Origin: Corticium candelabrum
Lineage: Eukaryota; Porifera; Homoscleromorpha; Homosclerophorida; Plakinidae
Reading direction: 5' to 3'
DNA length: 64,000 bases
Assembly: GCF_963422355.1 (NCBI RefSeq)
Contig: NC_085087.1
Span: forward strand, 1,124,521-1,188,520
In this document: positions 1 through 10,105 of the stretch, piece after piece
Layout: the number at the start of each line of letters is the position of its first letter
Position numbering within the stretch: position 1 is the first letter of the stretch
Translations under genes and position numbers: made by a program
The notes under the pieces: model-generated
What the model was told of the DNA's origin: nothing
The model's database searches: none
Seen by the model: only the letters and a program-made list of their open reading frames with translations

Positions 1-728
1 ATCCCTAAGGACTTCAATTGACCCACTGGCACCTTGTAAATCTTCCCTTTCACGCATTTTTTCTGCAACTCCTGTAGAAACAACCTCATCAAAGCTGTGC
101 TTCTCCATTTGAGATACATCCTGACGTTGCTGTATATCTTTCAGCTTGTCAACTTTACACGAAGTCTGAGTAAGGAGATCCTGCATTTTCGAGACCACGC
201 CCTTTACCTCTCTCATCTCTGACATCATCTTACTGCCACAGTCAAGAACTTCACCCTCCTCTTTACTCAGATAACTGTAACCTATTGCTCCAACATCTAT
301 CGCCTCTTGAGGGACATGAGGGAGGGTATTCAGTGAGACCGCAGCATACGTTGGCAGAGAGCAGATCAGCCTCCACCAACAGAGCGACCATGTCATCAAT
401 CTCACCTCTTTTTCATTTCCACCAGTTGACTTGTGTTTCTTGTTCCTGATATAGTTCAGCTCAGCAATATCAGGCAGCTCTTCGAAAAGTTGTTCCTTGG
501 CTTTCTCAATATTCTGACGTGTAAAACCATCGGCTACGATGCCAACTTACTTCCTGGAACATACTGTATCTTGTTTTGAAGGAAGCACAACACATCAGTC
601 ACAACCATCGCCATCATGTTCACCATACTATTATATACGGGATCACAATATCGCTTTGTGATTGGATCAACTATAAGCATAACACATTCCTGGTCATGCC
701 AAACATAGCCAGCTAATAACATAGTCAT
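1..728 (-). pseudogene. Unidentified coding-like sequence, partial at window edge
   Basis: On the minus strand an open frame runs from about 530 to base 1 and off the window. Its C-terminal part is charged and probably coiled coil (it contains KMQDLLTQTSCKVDKLKDI). Upstream on the same strand (728-534) is another frame containing ECVMLIVDPITKRYCDP and ending near QYVPGSK. The two join only through a one-base shift near 535-545, so this is either a frameshifted pseudogene or one gene with an unresolved intron. A good donor (GAG then gtgaga) near 407-412 could end an exon. I do not recognise the family. It lies immediately upstream of the first visible TOMM70 exon on the opposite strand, where the missing TOMM70 5' exons would be expected. 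Confidence 0.4.
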
Positions 729-890
729 AAATCGGAAGTCAGTTAATCCCTATACGTTTTGAGTACGCTACTTGCTAACTTACAGGGCTTTTACAAAATC
801 CCATTTCTTATGGCTCAAAGCGGAAACTAATGGCACAGTTGTTGAATTCTAGAAATGTTACCTGACTATTTGTCTAATTCATGACTCTAG

Positions 891-2591
891 CTCTCAAGTG
901 TAATCCAAGATATTTGAAGGCTCTGATGCGTCGTGCTAAAGTGGCTGAAGCATTTGATGACATTGAACTTGCTGTTAGAGGTCTGTATACAGAGTAGTAA
1001 ATAGAAAGTTGTAAGGAGTAACAAATTGAGATATGTTCAGATCTTACAGCAGCATGCATGTTGGAAAGTTTCCAGAATGCTGAACTAACGGACAGAGCAG
1101 ATTGCATGTTAAAGGAACTTGGACAAAGGAAGGCAAAGGAACTTTTCAGAGTAAGACAGAATAACTGCATTTGTATTTAATAATTGGAGTGATTAGGGTT
1201 TTTTGTTTGTTCAGAACAGGAAGAAAGAACTTCCATCTGTGATGTACATTGAGCAGTATCTCAACTCTTTCAGCAGCTATCAACTTGGTTGGTTTACTGG
1301 AATGAGTGTTTACTAACAAAATGTTTGCCTGACAACTATGGTATCAACATTTTGTGTTGCTACAGTTGATGCTGTTGTGAAGGATGGTGAGGTTAACACA
1401 AGTTCTTCAGAAACAGATGACTCATCAGCAGTTGAACAAGACCCAGGTTTACAGGACTATCAGAGGGTCATTTCAGCAATTAGAAGACGCAAGTATGACA
1501 GTGTGTTGGAGAAATGCACGGCTGCCATTGACAAGGGTCTGACGAAAGATCTACCCAGTGCACTTGTGATTCGTGGAACATTTAGTTTGCTGAAAATGGA
1601 AAATGAAGATGCAATAAGTGACTTTTCACAGGTTCTTAGTATGGGTGATGACAGAGTATCAACCAAGGTTAGGTTGGCCTGATGTCTTCTCAGACTTTGC
1701 TGAACATAGTCTGCCAATGAGTTCATGATGGTGGTTGCTGAGGGGAGGTGGGGGATATGTGTAATTACTCCAAAACGTATATGTCTGATAGGGCTAAGGC
1801 AATGCTGAAGAGCATTGGTTTATGGTAGTTTCCTGAGAGAGCAAACATCATAACATTGTTTTATTTTGCTCTAGTATTCTATTTCTGTTTATGCTGGCTT
1901 TAGGATTACTCAGAGTTATTGTATGATTCCATTTACTTTCTACACAAATAGGTTTAGTCATTTATGTCAATTAGTTTCTTTGGCTAGGACAGCTAACCAG
2001 CTACTGTTATTTATGCATGCTGCGAGCTCGTCATTCTGCTACTAGATGATGATGGTATTTCCATGGTACCAATAGATCTCTAGCCAAGAATAACATATAT
2101 CATATATCTTTCATTCATTTACTCAGAGTAACCCAAGGTAGGCTATAGCTTTTGAACTGCATGCAGCACAAGTTACAAGTAGTATTCAACCTTTAAATCG
2201 TATTCTCAATAGTATGAACACAGTTATGACAGTAATTCTAGGGTTAGGGTTAGGGTTAGGGTTAGGGTTAGGTGGCCAAAGAATGTAAGCTTGACTAGCA
2301 CAAACAAAAGTGAGCATTAGAAATTGTTCCATTACTTTAGGCAATTAATTTTATACTAGGAAATTGTTAGAGGAATAACTTGGTATTCCTGTAATAGTGG
2401 AAGTACTTGCTCATGACACAATTTAGTAGGTAGGTATGCAAATCAAGTAAAATAAATTGCACTGGTAGAATGCTAGAATTGCTGATATCATCAAATGCTA
2501 GAAATCAGAAGATTGTGCAGCTCAGTCTGTATTTGGGAAAGGACTATTGCTCAGTTGTGATCGACATTTGCATTGCCTTAACTGTTATAGC

Positions 2592-2648
<57 letters not shown>

Positions 2649-4169
2649 CAGAGAGAGAGGGAGAGACAGAGAGAGAGAGACAGAGAGAGGGAGGGAGGAG
2701 GGAGGGAGGGAGGGAGGGAGGGAGGGAGGAGGAGGGAGGGAGGAGGAGGGAGGGAGGGAGGGAGGGAGGGAGGAGGAGGGAGGGAGGGAGGGAGGGAGGG
2801 AGAGAGAGAGAGGGGGGTGTTGTTGTTGAGGCAGCTGCTATCTGTTCACACAGGTCACAAGAGAATGGGCGTAACTGTAAATGTGCCTATAAGCAAGCTC
2901 TTGGTAGCAGTTATCCAGTCAGATCACAGATTTACTGACTCAACTAATTGCATCATGGGTAAAGCTTTAAATTTTTAGCGTAGTAATTTCCAATATCTGG
3001 GTTTAGTTGTTCAAAGAAAAATTGACAGCAGGTTTGAGGAAATAGTTGCCAAGGCTGCTAAAGCATTTAGTGTTTTGATAAAACCATTGTTCATGAATCA
3101 AGAAGTATCCATTAGGCCAAAAATGTGTGGTTTACAGGAGCTGTTGTACTGGGTATTCTTCTGTGTGGCTCAGAGAGATGGGTGCATAAACATTAATAGA
3201 ACTAAATATTTAGGGGCTTTCCACAACCACTGTTTAGAGTATTTTTGACGTCAATAATGCCTGGTTCACAATACACCTCGCGTCACGTCGCGTCATCTCA
3301 CATCAAAGGAGGCCGTTTCCTACGCGACGTGATGCCACGTGTTGGATAGGATTTTTTTCTATTCCAGCGCGTCCCGTCGGAAACGGCCTCTTTTGACGAG
3401 ACACACATGACGTGACGGGAAGTGTATTGTGAACCAGGCTTAAGGCACGGCAATGTTTTAGTCATATTAACTAAGTTTATGCAAGTATGGCCAGAATTGA
3501 GTTAACTGAACCTCTTGAGTCGCTTATTGCTGCCCAGAATTTTGTTGAGCTCATGGTCCTAAATTATGATGATGAGACAGAATACAATGAGACCCACACC
3601 ATTATTGATGAAAGTGGATGCTATATAGGTTCAAAATCAAAGCATTTGGAAGAGGTTTACAAACAAGTACTTATAGCGTTTTCTTCATTACTGCCAACAT
3701 GCATAGATGATCTAGTAGTATTTGATGGTACGTACTCTTCCAAACTTTAGGGTCCAGGGTGGGTGGGTGTGGCATCTGTAGCTCAATTGCTAGAGTTCCA
3801 TTTAAAGACTAAAAGCATCCGGGACCTTTGGGTACAAGTTCAAGCCCGGGATGAGCACAGGTGTAATTCCTTGGGCAAGGAACTCATACACAATTGCCTC
3901 TCTTGATTTAGGAGTCCATGACTGGAAATGGTAGCAGCTACTGGATGTAACTTGATCATCAGCTGTTGAGGTTCCCGTTGGGATATATGATGCCTAAAAC
4001 CTCAGTTGTCGTTGCAAGCAGGTGTCTTGTGAGTACCTTGCCCGGCTCCAGGAAATTGCCAGCGCTCACTTAAATTCTCCTGAGTAATGCGCAGTAGCTC
4101 ATGCAGTCACAGGGTTGGTGGCGTCACCTCAATGGGAGCTTCTGATGTTTACTGTTTGTCGTTTACTGT

Positions 4170-4226
<57 letters not shown>

Positions 4227-5574
4227 GTACACGTTCGGGTGCTTACCATCAGGAAAATGAATTTAAAATTTAAGTTAATTGCAATTTGGAGCTTTTAGTA
4301 AGTGGCTTGATTCAAACCTAGCAATTTAATTAAGTAAAACTGAAATAAGTGATTGTTTTGGTTGAGTAACTGATTATCTGTACTTGTTATGTTTTGTACA
4401 GATGAGAATCCACACTCTGCTCAAAAGAAGTGGTGTCTACCAAACAGAAAATCAGGATTCCAAAGCAAAAGCTGATTTTGATCGTGCATTGGATCTTGAC
4501 CCAGATGATTGTGATATATACCACTATCGTGGACAGGTACAGTAGACTACTTATTGACTATGCTCATATACTTTTGTAAATTCTAATCAGAGGAAGTTAG
4601 TATAATAATTTGCGTTGCAACATTTACTGTGTTCATGTAGGTACATGTTTCTGCAAACAACTTGCCAGCAGCCGTTGAAGACTTTACAAGAGCAATAGCC
4701 TTGAATAATGGGTTTGTTCATCCACACATACAGCTGGGATACGCACAGTACAAAACAGCTGTCCTACAGCAGTCTAAAGAATTACTATTAGTAGCAGAGA
4801 TGACACTTGAAAACACAGTTAAACAGTTTCCCAAATGTGGAGAGGCCTACAGTGTTTATGGCCAGGTAAACATTGTGTGCAGTATACGTGTACTTACGTG
4901 TGCCAGTGTTGTTCTGATCAAATCGTATTATAATGGTTTGTTATCAACTCAGTAACAAACACTATGTGGCTTATGTTAGATGTTACTTGATCGGCAAGAA
5001 GTTAAGAAGGCTACAGAAATGTTTGAGAAAGCACTGGAATTATGTCCAGGAAATGGAACACCGTGGGTCCACAAGGGGTATGTAGCAGTTGGCTGTGATG
5101 CGAGTCGTTATGCATCTATCTTAGGAAATTTGCAATACAGCAATAGACAGACGTTATGTTACATCGTTAACCATCATAATCACAGTTCATGTGTGTGTAG
5201 CTTGATGTTGATCCAGTTTGGTGAAGATCTCAATGGTGGGACTGCAATGATTGAAAAAGCCTTAGAAGTTGATCCAAAGTGTGAGTTTGCTTACGAAACA
5301 CTGGCTGCATTTGAAATTCAAAAGTTAGTGAATTGGACTCACTGTGTGATAAATGTAACACTGAGGTGGTAAGCTGATACTTTCTTGCAGAGGACATACC
5401 GAACGTGCTATTGAGTTGTTCGAGAAAGCTATGGCTCTTGTGCGTTCTGAGGCGGAATTGGCACAAGCTTATTCGTTATGTAATGCTGCCGTCATGCAGC
5501 AACAACTTACCAAAGAACTAGGAATAATACCAGCCATGCCTTGGGGTAATCCACCCATGTTTTCAACGATGTAA
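891..5574 (+). CDS. TOMM70: TOMM70, mitochondrial import receptor subunit TOM70 (5' end missing)
   Basis: TOM70 is a tetratricopeptide-repeat receptor anchored in the outer mitochondrial membrane; it binds Hsp70/Hsp90-delivered preproteins and passes them to the TOM pore. Nine exons are supported by GT-AG sites, phase and collinear similarity to animal TOM70: 891-980, 1041-1150, 1215-1287, 1366-1667, 4402-4536, 4641-4865, 4980-5077, 5201-5323 and 5391-5574 (TAA 5572-5574). TPR signatures include LKCNPRYLKALMRRAK, ADFDRALDLDPDDCDIYHYR, EKALELCPGNGTPWVHKG and EKALEVDPKCEFAYE. About 445 residues are present. The N-terminal membrane anchor and first TPRs (about 160 residues by comparison with the human protein) are not visible. 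The first visible exon begins in phase 1 after an AG at 889-890, so upstream exons must lie outside the window or be lost. The 1668-4401 intron is packed with repeats. Confidence 0.9.
2239..2272 (+). repeat. Interstitial telomeric repeat (TTAGGG)n
   Basis: About five and a half perfect tandem copies of the vertebrate-type telomere hexamer (read as GGGTTA) lie inside the large TOMM70 intron. Short internal tracts of this kind are usually attributed to telomerase-assisted double-strand-break repair or chance insertion. Confidence 0.95.
2595..2817 (+). repeat. Compound microsatellite (GT)n(GA)n(GGGA)n
   Basis: About 19 GT dinucleotides pass directly into GA/GACA and then GGGA/GGA purine repeats, giving a strand-asymmetric tract of about 220 bp in a TOMM70 intron. 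The open frames across it (CVCV, RERE and GGRE strings) are composition artefacts. Confidence 0.95.
2979..3257 (+). mobile_element. LINE reverse-transcriptase C-terminal fragment (dead)
   Basis: Translation shows FQYLGLVVQRK, then KAAKAFSVLIKPLFMNQE, then after a frame change VWFTGAVVLGILLCGSERWV and finally AFHNHCLEYF. This order (YLG, AK-AF-RL, V-Y--VV---LLYGSE-W, FH--CLR) is typical of the region just after the RT palm in CR1/L2/RTE-like LINEs. Frame changes and stops show it is inactive. It is bounded downstream by a fold-back element at 3259. Confidence 0.7.
3259..3439. mobile_element. Fold-back MITE, 181 bp
   Basis: The first 18 bases (GCCTGGTTCACAATACAC) are the exact reverse complement of the last 18. 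A second internal pair (GAGGCCGTTTCC and GGAAACGGCCTC) shows that almost the whole unit can form a hairpin. It encodes nothing. It sits at the broken end of the LINE fragment, so it may have inserted into it. Confidence 0.8.
3487..3750 (+). other. Unidentified 87-codon open frame in TOMM70 intron
   Basis: An intact frame from ATG 3487 to TAG 3750 encodes an acidic 87-residue sequence (starts MARIELTEPLESLIAAQNF, contains LNYDDETEYNETHTIIDESG). Residue composition is protein-like rather than low-complexity, but I recognise no domain, and no promoter or splice context is evident. It lies between the fold-back element and a SINE, so it may be a piece of a mobile element. Confidence 0.3.
3771..4228 (+). 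mobile_element. tRNA-derived SINE with (GT)n tail
   Basis: The 5' part looks like a tRNA: an A-box-like TAGCTCAATTG at 3779-3789 and a B-box-like AGTTCAAGCCC at 3837-3847, about 50 bp apart, consistent with an internal RNA polymerase III promoter. A body of about 300 bp follows, ending in a (GT)n tract (4168-4228). No second copy was recognised in this window. Confidence 0.65.
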
Positions 5575-6209
5575 GAAGGACATAATGCTTCTCGCAAATT
5601 TCTAATTTTGTTGTGAAGCCTGTTTTGCCATTGAATTATACGACAAATTGAAATACTAGATCATCTTGTTGTTGTGCTGCATACTAATGTAATCATCATC
5701 TGAGTGTTAGGCTGTGCCTCCACTATTGCATAGACGTGTTTACAATCTTGAGCATATCTATCAGTTCAGCGTGCCTTCAAGCATTCAAACAATCTAAGGA
5801 GGTTATTCTAAACTGAGACATATACGCTACAGTATTATAGCTCTTAGCTTAGCGCATTATAAAATGTTTAGCACATGCATCATGAAAATGAAAGACTGAA
5901 TGAATATGTTTCTTCGTATTTATCAAGGTACAGTGCTATGGTCTGAACAACATAGACAGTCACGGACTACATCACACAAGTAATATACAAGCAAATAAAA
6001 CTACAATCATTTATTCAACTCTATATGTTAATGTGTCTTTCATAATAGTTACTTGCCTCATTGTATGTTTTCACATTGTATTTTATTGCATAGAAATAGA
6101 ACAGTCTCGAGTACAACACATATAATACACATACATTTAATAGGTCACCAGATCGGCGGGAATTGGTAGCATATGACAAACATTTGACGACTCTGGCATT
6201 CTGTCAATC
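5575..6209. other. TOMM70 3' flank
   Basis: This stretch has no recognisable gene. An AATAAA hexamer at 5994-5999 is the best candidate polyadenylation signal for TOMM70 and would give a 3' UTR of about 430 bp. Confidence 0.5.
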
Positions 6210-6440
6210 GACCCTAAACTTGTTCTGTTGTCTTCTTTTATTTTCTAGAGTGTGCAAAAAATAGTTAGAAAGCGATCTGTATGGGAGAACATGTCGGATC
6301 CCATTTGCAAGAAATTTCGTGCAACCGGGATCCTTTTTGTAGTATAGCGAGGAAACAACGCAGCGACTCTAGACTTGTTCTGTTGTCTTCTTTTCTTTTC
6401 TAGAGTCTGCAAAAAATAGTTGGAAAGCGATGTGTGACAT
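6210..6440. repeat. Direct repeat, about 75 bp, two copies
   Basis: The segments 6210-6285 and 6365-6440 are near-identical (both carry CTTGTTCTGTTGTCTTCTTT followed by CTAGAGT-TGCAAAAAATAGTT). Between and after them a short motif around CGGATCC-ATTTGCAAGAAAT recurs near 6297, 6597 and 6628. The origin is unknown. Confidence 0.75.
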
Positions 6441-6770
6441 CTTTTCGTGCATTTGGCACAGTGATTATAGGCATTATGCGAATGGCGACCTCCGCTTCGC
6501 CGTAAAGAGCGCGGCCGTACGACTGCTAAAGTAAGCGTAGAGACGCTGCATTGAGAGCGATGAAGAGGTCGAAGCGGTCGGTATCAGCAGGCGGCTCGGA
6601 TCCTATCTGCAAGAAATCTTTCGGATCCCGTTTGCATGAAGGATCCAGAATAAAAGATGCACAGGCGTTGCCATTCCCAGCAGGGAGTTTATTACAGCAT
6701 TACGAGTGTGACTTGGTGTTGGCATCTTCCCTTCTTCGCCTACTTCTAATCTTTGTCTTTGTGGATCCTC

Positions 6771-7147
6771 GTTAGACGAATTTGGTGATCATCCCAAGGG
6801 TGTGATCAAAAGACCAACTTGGTTATCAAACGACACGACGCCCTTTGTGACACACTATTTCACCCTCTTATTGTTGATGACTCCCGATTTCGACGGGAGC
6901 AGCGTTGTAACGGTTACATCTAACGGTAGACCTGCATGGTGACATTTTTCACCCGAATTTCCAGCATGACTTGCCAACTTACTTTAATGTTTCAGTGAGA
7001 AATTCTCTCCGGCCTTCATATATAATATGGGCACCGAATCGTGCTGGAGCAGCAGTAGAAGCTGGAGTTTTGGAGAAAAACAACCGTCATGAAGACATGG
7101 TGAAGGCTACTGGAAGTCTATTTGAACCACTCGTTGTTACGTTAGAT
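6771..7147 (+). mobile_element. Degenerate fragment of endonuclease-type retrotransposon
   Basis: The translation contains DEFGDH, then KRHDALCDTLF and, after frame breaks, FNVSVRNSL, AGAAVEAGVLEK and GSLFEPLVV. These match in order the zinc-knuckle, RHD and FD(L/V)T blocks of the better copy at 10386-11216. Stops and frameshifts make it a relic. Its end runs into the unrelated coding-like motif at 7148. Confidence 0.65.
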
Positions 7148-7231
7148 AGCAAAACTCCATTCGAACGAAGTCGTTTGGATGGGATTTCAACATTTACGGC
7201 CGATCTAGAGCTGTTTGAAAGTTCGGAATGA
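7148..7231 (+). repeat. Copy 1 of a short conserved coding motif
   Basis: Translation reads SKTPFERSRLDGIS, then FTADLELFESSE and a stop. It is clearly related to the 34-codon frame at 7768-7872. Conservation at the amino-acid level with more divergence at DNA level suggests that both copies descend from a coding segment. A minisatellite follows immediately. Confidence 0.5.
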
Positions 7232-7236
7232 CTTGC

Positions 7237-7546
7237 TTCTATTGTATATTGTATAGTGTATAGTGTATATTGTATATTGTATATTGTATAGTGTATATTG
7301 TATATTGTATATTGTATAGTGTATATTGTATATTGTATATTGTATATTGTATAGTGTATATTGTATATTGTATATTGTATATTGTATATTGTATATTGTA
7401 TATTGTATAGTGTATAGTGTATATTGTATATTGTATATTGTATATTGTATATTGTATATTGTATAGTGTATATTGTATATTGTATATTGTATATTGTATA
7501 GTGTATATTGTATATTGTATATTGTATATCGTACATTGTATATTGT
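7237..7546. repeat. 7-bp minisatellite TATTGTA/TAGTGTA
   Basis: Roughly 44 tandem heptamers, mostly TATTGTA with TAGTGTA variants scattered every three to seven units. The open frames on the minus strand (YTIYNIQ repeats) are artefacts because the unit contains no stop in those frames. Confidence 0.95.
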
Positions 7547-7767
7547 AAAAAGTAGTGTCATTGCATTCTCAGCATCGGCAGTCGTAAGGCGCGAACTGAA
7601 ACGGCGAATAAGTCATCAAAAGGCGCGAATACGGTCTGGTCAACAAGAATAGACAAACTAGCTTTGAATTTTCCTGACATCCACAAGCATCAAAAGTCAT
7701 CGGTGACAGCAATGTCGTAATTTGATACGATTAACGTGTAACATTTTTCGTGTTTTCCGCGCTAAAG

Positions 7768-7872
7768 ATGAAGCTAGGTCGCAAAATTCCTTTCGAACAA
7801 ATGCGTCTGAATGGGATTCTGACAGTTACGATTGATACAGAGCAGTTTCAAAGTACGGAATACGGAAAGTAA
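7768..7872 (+). repeat. Copy 2 of the short coding motif (34-codon frame)
   Basis: The ATG at 7768 opens a frame reading RKIPFEQMRLNGIL, TVTIDTEQFQSTEYGK, then TAA at 7870-7872. It parallels copy 1 (7148-7231) residue by residue. The downstream flank (TCATTGCATTTCAAGCA) also matches the sequence beyond the minisatellite of copy 1, so the minisatellite arose inside an older duplicated unit. Function unknown. Confidence 0.5.
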
Positions 7873-8199
7873 TTTCATTGCATTTCAAGCACCTCCGTTC
7901 CAGTCTTTGATCTTGTAAGTCACAGTGTTAGTGTTTTGAATATTTTTTCTACGACATCGAACAGTTTTCGGTACAAAATTGAGTGTGTATCCTTTTTCGC
8001 AGATCGTCTTCTTTGTACACGATCGCATATTTTTAATTTTGATTGTTTGACTGATTTTTCATTCCCTGCAACGAGGAGTTTGTTTTTTCCTGCTTTGGTG
8101 AACGCTTTTCGTACGGATCTGTGATAGAAGGTATCGTATTGTCTAAACAGGGTATCCAAAACGTCGACATACCTTTAGGTGATGTTGGAAAAGAAGTAC

Positions 8200-8439
8200 T
8201 CACTCATCCTCGTTTTCAGCTAGAGTTCGGTTAAGTCGTTCTACCCCCACCGCTTTACCTTCACTGTAGGTTGGATACCCGTACGTATTATCTTCTCTTA
8301 ACAAGCGATCCTTTGTTCTATTGTAGATCTCGAAATCGAAAGTGCTGAAATACCTCTTAGAACTACGCGAGCATGATAGAATCGGTGATGAGGCACTCGA
8401 CTCGGTATTGCGTGTTCTGAGACCTCCCAACAAAGGCAT
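8200..8439 (-). pseudogene. Integrase-like fragment
   Basis: The minus-strand translation contains TYSEGKAVGVERLNRTLAE. This resembles the end of the catalytic core of retroelement or Polinton integrases, where the third acidic residue lies in a (K/E)A-VVERFNRTL context. Only about 30 residues carry the similarity and no partner domains are seen, so this is at best a fragment. Confidence 0.4.
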
Positions 8440-8639
8440 GGATAGAGAAGGCGTCGTATAAACCCAAGCAGGAGAAGGAGATCAACGAGGAGTCATACGA
8501 CAAACCTTGGTGTATGCTGGGTAGGAGGCCATCTCTCGAACCGCCAACCGACGAACCAAAACATAGAAATAAAAAGTTGATCTTTGTAGAGAATTAGGAG
8601 CGAAAATTTCTGTTTCTATTTTGCAACCTAGACACCCAT

Positions 8640-8945
8640 GCTAGGTAGGGTATGTATATATGTTTTCTATTCATGTCTTCATGCATCTCGGGCGTCAAGC
8701 GGGGGTGTACATATATATACATATATATGTACACATACCCTAGACTCACGAACGAGAGACAAGGGGTGGAAAAGCAAAATAGATAGAATAAACTCAACAT
8801 CTAGGATGCAGGAAAATACTATCGGATTACTAGCGCAGTCAAATATACGCCAGAAACTGGCGCACTTCCGGAACCGGTATTATATATATATATATATTTT
8901 TAGAGAGAGAAAACCATATATTTGTATATATATATATGCTTGGTT
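8640..8945. repeat. AT-rich simple repeats upstream of retrotransposon
   Basis: Short (TA)n tracts at about 8708-8735, 8878-8897 and 8920-8938 precede the retrotransposon homology. The frames through them are tyrosine/isoleucine artefacts. Confidence 0.7.
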
Positions 8946-10100
8946 GTAAGGTCAAAGCTGCCCGACATTCTTCTTCCCTATGGCCAAGTGGGAACTGGCA
9001 CCAAGTCTGGTATGGAGGCAGCAATCCACCTTTTGTCTAAGTTCATTGATGATCACGGTCAAGATCCAAGTCTTTGTTGCATAAAGATAGACATGTTCAA
9101 TGCTTTCAACAACTGTTTTAGAGACTCGTTTCTGCTCCGTCTACGGAAAGAACTTCCTGAAATATATTCTTGGGCACTGTGGTGCTACTACTCTAAGGGA
9201 GAGCTTCGTTTTGGAAACCATCGCCTTCAATCATCAGGTGGAGTTCAACAAGGTGACCCTTTGGGGCCTCTTCTATTTTCACTTGTGGTTTTGGAATTGA
9301 TGGATGACATAGGGTCAGCTGGAAAAGTTCCACTTCAACTTTGGTATCTTGATGATGGTACGTTCATTGGACCTCGACCTGCAATTGCTCAACTTTTCCA
9401 TCTTCTGCAGTCTAGAGGTCCTTCCGTTGGCCTTCTTTTGAATCCCACCAAATGTGAAGTGTTCTGGCCTTCTGGAAATCAAAAATTTTCGGAATTTCCT
9501 TCTGAGGTTCAACGCGTTGTTGGGTCAGTGGGTGGTGTAGAGTTTCTTGGATCTCCAGTCTTTGGATCAGAAGAGTACTACTGTGGCCACATCGCTAAAC
9601 GTGTAGACAAAGTCCTTCAATGTCAGGAGAAATTATTGGATATGGATGATCCCCAGATACAGCTGCTACTACTACGATCTTGTCTATCCTCTTGCAAGAT
9701 CGATAATCTGCTGAGAACAGTTCCACCAAACAAAGGTATCCAGCAACTGGCCAAATTTGATTCAAACCTACGGGTATGTCTTGATGCCATCATTCGATGT
9801 TCCACCTCAGACATGTCTTGGTTGCAGGCTTCATTGCCTGTTCGTCAAGGGGGACTAGGCCTACGAGAGGCGGTGAGAATGTCCTCTTCTGCATTCATTG
9901 GCAACTGTAACTCCGTTCGGTCATTATGTTCTCGTCTTCTACCAACTGCGCCACTTCTGCAGGAGTCAGTGCCCAATAGTAACTATTCGTCGCCTGACTT
10001 TAGTGCTTTTCCTGGAGATTCTGCTGCTAAGGATCATATTCGAAGTCTTGTGCCTGACTCGCTTGACACCATTGATCTTACTGCCTGCGACATTCACTAG
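8946..10100 (+). mobile_element. Non-LTR retrotransposon part A: reverse transcriptase
   Basis: One long open frame (ATG 8922 to stop 10100, 392 codons; homology starts near 8946) encodes the RT palm. It has IKIDMFNAFNN with the first catalytic Asp at residue 57, the GVQQGDPLGP block at 107-116, the catalytic WYLDD at 141-145, and a thumb region with NPTKCEVFWP. The N-terminal fingers are missing, so the copy is 5'-truncated. The frame continues through a thumb/connector segment (SLPVRQGGLGLREA) and stops before the endonuclease region. The next segment (10106 on) repeats that connector, so parts A and B come from two related elements or a recombinant. Confidence 0.85.
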
Positions 10101-10105
10101 AAATT

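Noticed and set aside
2470..2978. Frames rich in CVCV, RERE and GGRE
   Set aside because: Microsatellite translation; no splice or start context within TOMM70.
4402..4404. ATG at the start of an exon as a TOMM70 start codon
   Set aside because: The exon is internal: phases match the previous exon and homology continues upstream.
7087..7561. Two long minus frames of YTIYNIQ repeats
   Set aside because: They are translations of the TATTGTA minisatellite, which lacks stops in those frames.
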